This document shows positions 63,235-64,000 of a stretch of DNA of 64,000 bases, in pieces (positions within the stretch are counted from its first letter, which is position 1; each line of letters starts with the position of its first letter). The translations under genes were made by a program, and so were the position numbers. Source of the DNA: Anaerolineales bacterium UBA6055 (GTDB lineage Bacteria > Chloroflexota > Anaerolineae > Aggregatilineales > Phototrophicaceae); NCBI GenBank assembly GCA_002428985.1, contig DIYL01000015.1, positions 124,001-188,000 on the forward strand, in the 5' to 3' direction. The notes below the pieces were generated by a model, which saw only the letters and a list, made by a program, of their open reading frames with translations, did no database searches and was not told the DNA's origin.

Positions 63235-63897
63235 CTATTCGAGCGCGCCAAGAGTTGTATCTTCACTTGGAAACGTTGGCAAATGTCCAAAGCGTCCTTG
63301 CGCTAATATGCGATGATAGTTTCGCAAATCTTCCGGATAGTCTATATCGAGCGATAGACGTTCAGAATAGAAGGATACTACGTTTGCACCAACCCGATGT
63401 GCACGATCAATATGTTTATGAAAGCTACCTTTACCATATTCATATTCGATCAATCCGGGGGGGCGTACTAATAGTGCATTTGTCCCATCACCTTCAGCAT
63501 CAGTTGAGATAACAATCGAATTATCTGAGCTGAGTTGAATTAATCCACGAATATCATCAACATTGATAAACGGTAAATCAGCCGGAAGAATTAATACAGA
63601 ATCGGCTCGCCAACTTCTCACCACGGCTGTTGCACGTAATAATGCAGGGTTTAAGTCGGAAACAGCACTTTCTTGGATGGTTTTTGCCCCCATATCACGC
63701 GCAATCGCCAGAGCCTTAGTATCCCTTGATATAACCACCACACCTGTTACTTGTTGTGCTGTCGAGACAACGTCCAATACATGGCGAAACATCGCCTCAG
63801 CTAACTGATACCGTTGATTAGTCGTTAAAACTTTTGACAAACGGCTCTTCGCATTTTTGAGTGGTTTGACCGGGATGATCGCCCAAAGGCTCATCAT
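63235..63897 (-). CDS. cofC: 2-phospho-L-lactate guanylyltransferase-type enzyme (F420 biosynthesis)
   Basis: CofC/FbiD activates phospholactate or phosphoenolpyruvate with GTP as the first specific step of coenzyme F420 synthesis. The nucleotidyltransferase fold is clear: IIPVKPLKNAKSRLS at the N-terminus, VLILPADLPFIN (Mg-binding Asp), GTNALLVRPPG and SFHKHIDRA, and SLDIDYPEDL. The start is ATG 63897 (MMSLWAIIPVK), with AAGGA 5 bases upstream; a GTG at 63915 would overlap that site. It leads the LLM oxidoreductase gene. Confidence 0.92.
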   Translation of the reverse strand: MMSLWAIIPVKPLKNAKSRLSKVLTTNQRYQLAEAMFRHVLDVVSTAQQVTGVVVISRDTKALAIARDMGAKTIQESAVSDLNPALLRATAVVRSWRADSVLILPADLPFINVDDIRGLIQLSSDNSIVISTDAEGDGTNALLVRPPGLIEYEYGKGSFHKHIDRAHRVGANVVSFYSERLSLDIDYPEDLRNYHRILAQGRFGHLPTFPSEDTTLGALE

Positions 63898-64000
63898 TTC
63901 CATCCTTCTATCCACGATAATATAGACTCTGATAATCTAATTTTATCGTCTAAATCTTTCATAAAAGTATTAAATTTAGTTGTTTTAACATGATCAAATG

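Noticed and set aside
1..64000. Search for CRISPR arrays, insertion sequences, phage or defence genes
   Set aside because: No regularly spaced repeats, transposases, integrases or known defence proteins were seen; the DNA is a normal chromosomal stretch.

Overview
The window is one continuous stretch of a bacterial chromosome of moderate-to-low GC content. It is densely packed and almost free of mobile DNA. The gene content suggests a Chloroflexota bacterium, probably of the Anaerolineae or a related group. The pointers are coenzyme F420 genes (cofC and an LLM-class oxidoreductase), a BTAD-type regulator, a Ni-superoxide dismutase with its own maturation protease, lipoproteins with Thr/Pro-rich linkers, TolB-like and LysM cell-envelope proteins, and no lipopolysaccharide genes. 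The lineage is an inference from content; no rRNA gene is present to confirm it. Start codons are often TTG (ftsY, the SpoU methyltransferase, prfB, rpoC, moeA, tig) or GTG.

Layout. Positions 1-7400 hold a truncated FHA/winged-helix protein (minus), then ftsY, a SpoU-type RNA methyltransferase and prfB in one run, a repeat/coiled-coil/zinc-ribbon protein, and a long RelA/SpoT enzyme. Positions 7500-12300 hold a BTAD regulator, a homologue of the tRNA-queuosine mannosyltransferase GTDC1, and a convergent GyrA-family gene without a recognisable GyrA box. Positions 12490-16140 hold a secreted clan-A glycosidase-like lipoprotein and a PMT-type membrane glycosyltransferase. rpoC (16213-20847, minus) stands alone without rpoB and has its own strong promoter. 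It is divergent from moeA, which is followed by a VKOR-like thiol oxidoreductase.

Positions 23000-31900 are an envelope region: an S1-domain protein, a lipoprotein, a PPC-domain secreted protein, an M23 peptidase, a membrane-anchored TolB-like propeller, and a LysM/L,D-transpeptidase. Positions 31900-45200 hold an HD protein, an AT-rich orphan propeller, an aspartase/fumarase, sodN-sodX, two EamA exporters, a double solute-binding protein, nadD-obgE, an SDR epimerase, a degenerate receiver and an AAA ATPase. Positions 45370-51600 hold a metallo-hydrolase, the protein-quality operon tig-clpP-clpX, a PAS histidine kinase and tRNA-Leu(UAG).

Positions 51670-59600 are the most unusual part. A tight minus-strand cluster encodes a molybdenum hydroxylase: a large subunit, a fused FAD+[2Fe-2S] subunit in an atypical order, and the XdhC maturation factor. 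Interleaved are a metallophosphoesterase, a HEAT-repeat protein, a small membrane protein and a 594-residue protein. The C-terminal half of that protein carries, in the right order, three signatures of the nucleoside phosphorylase / AMP nucleosidase fold. I infer a purine base-release plus base-hydroxylation module. The window ends with a second PMT-like membrane protein, an F420-dependent LLM enzyme and cofC.
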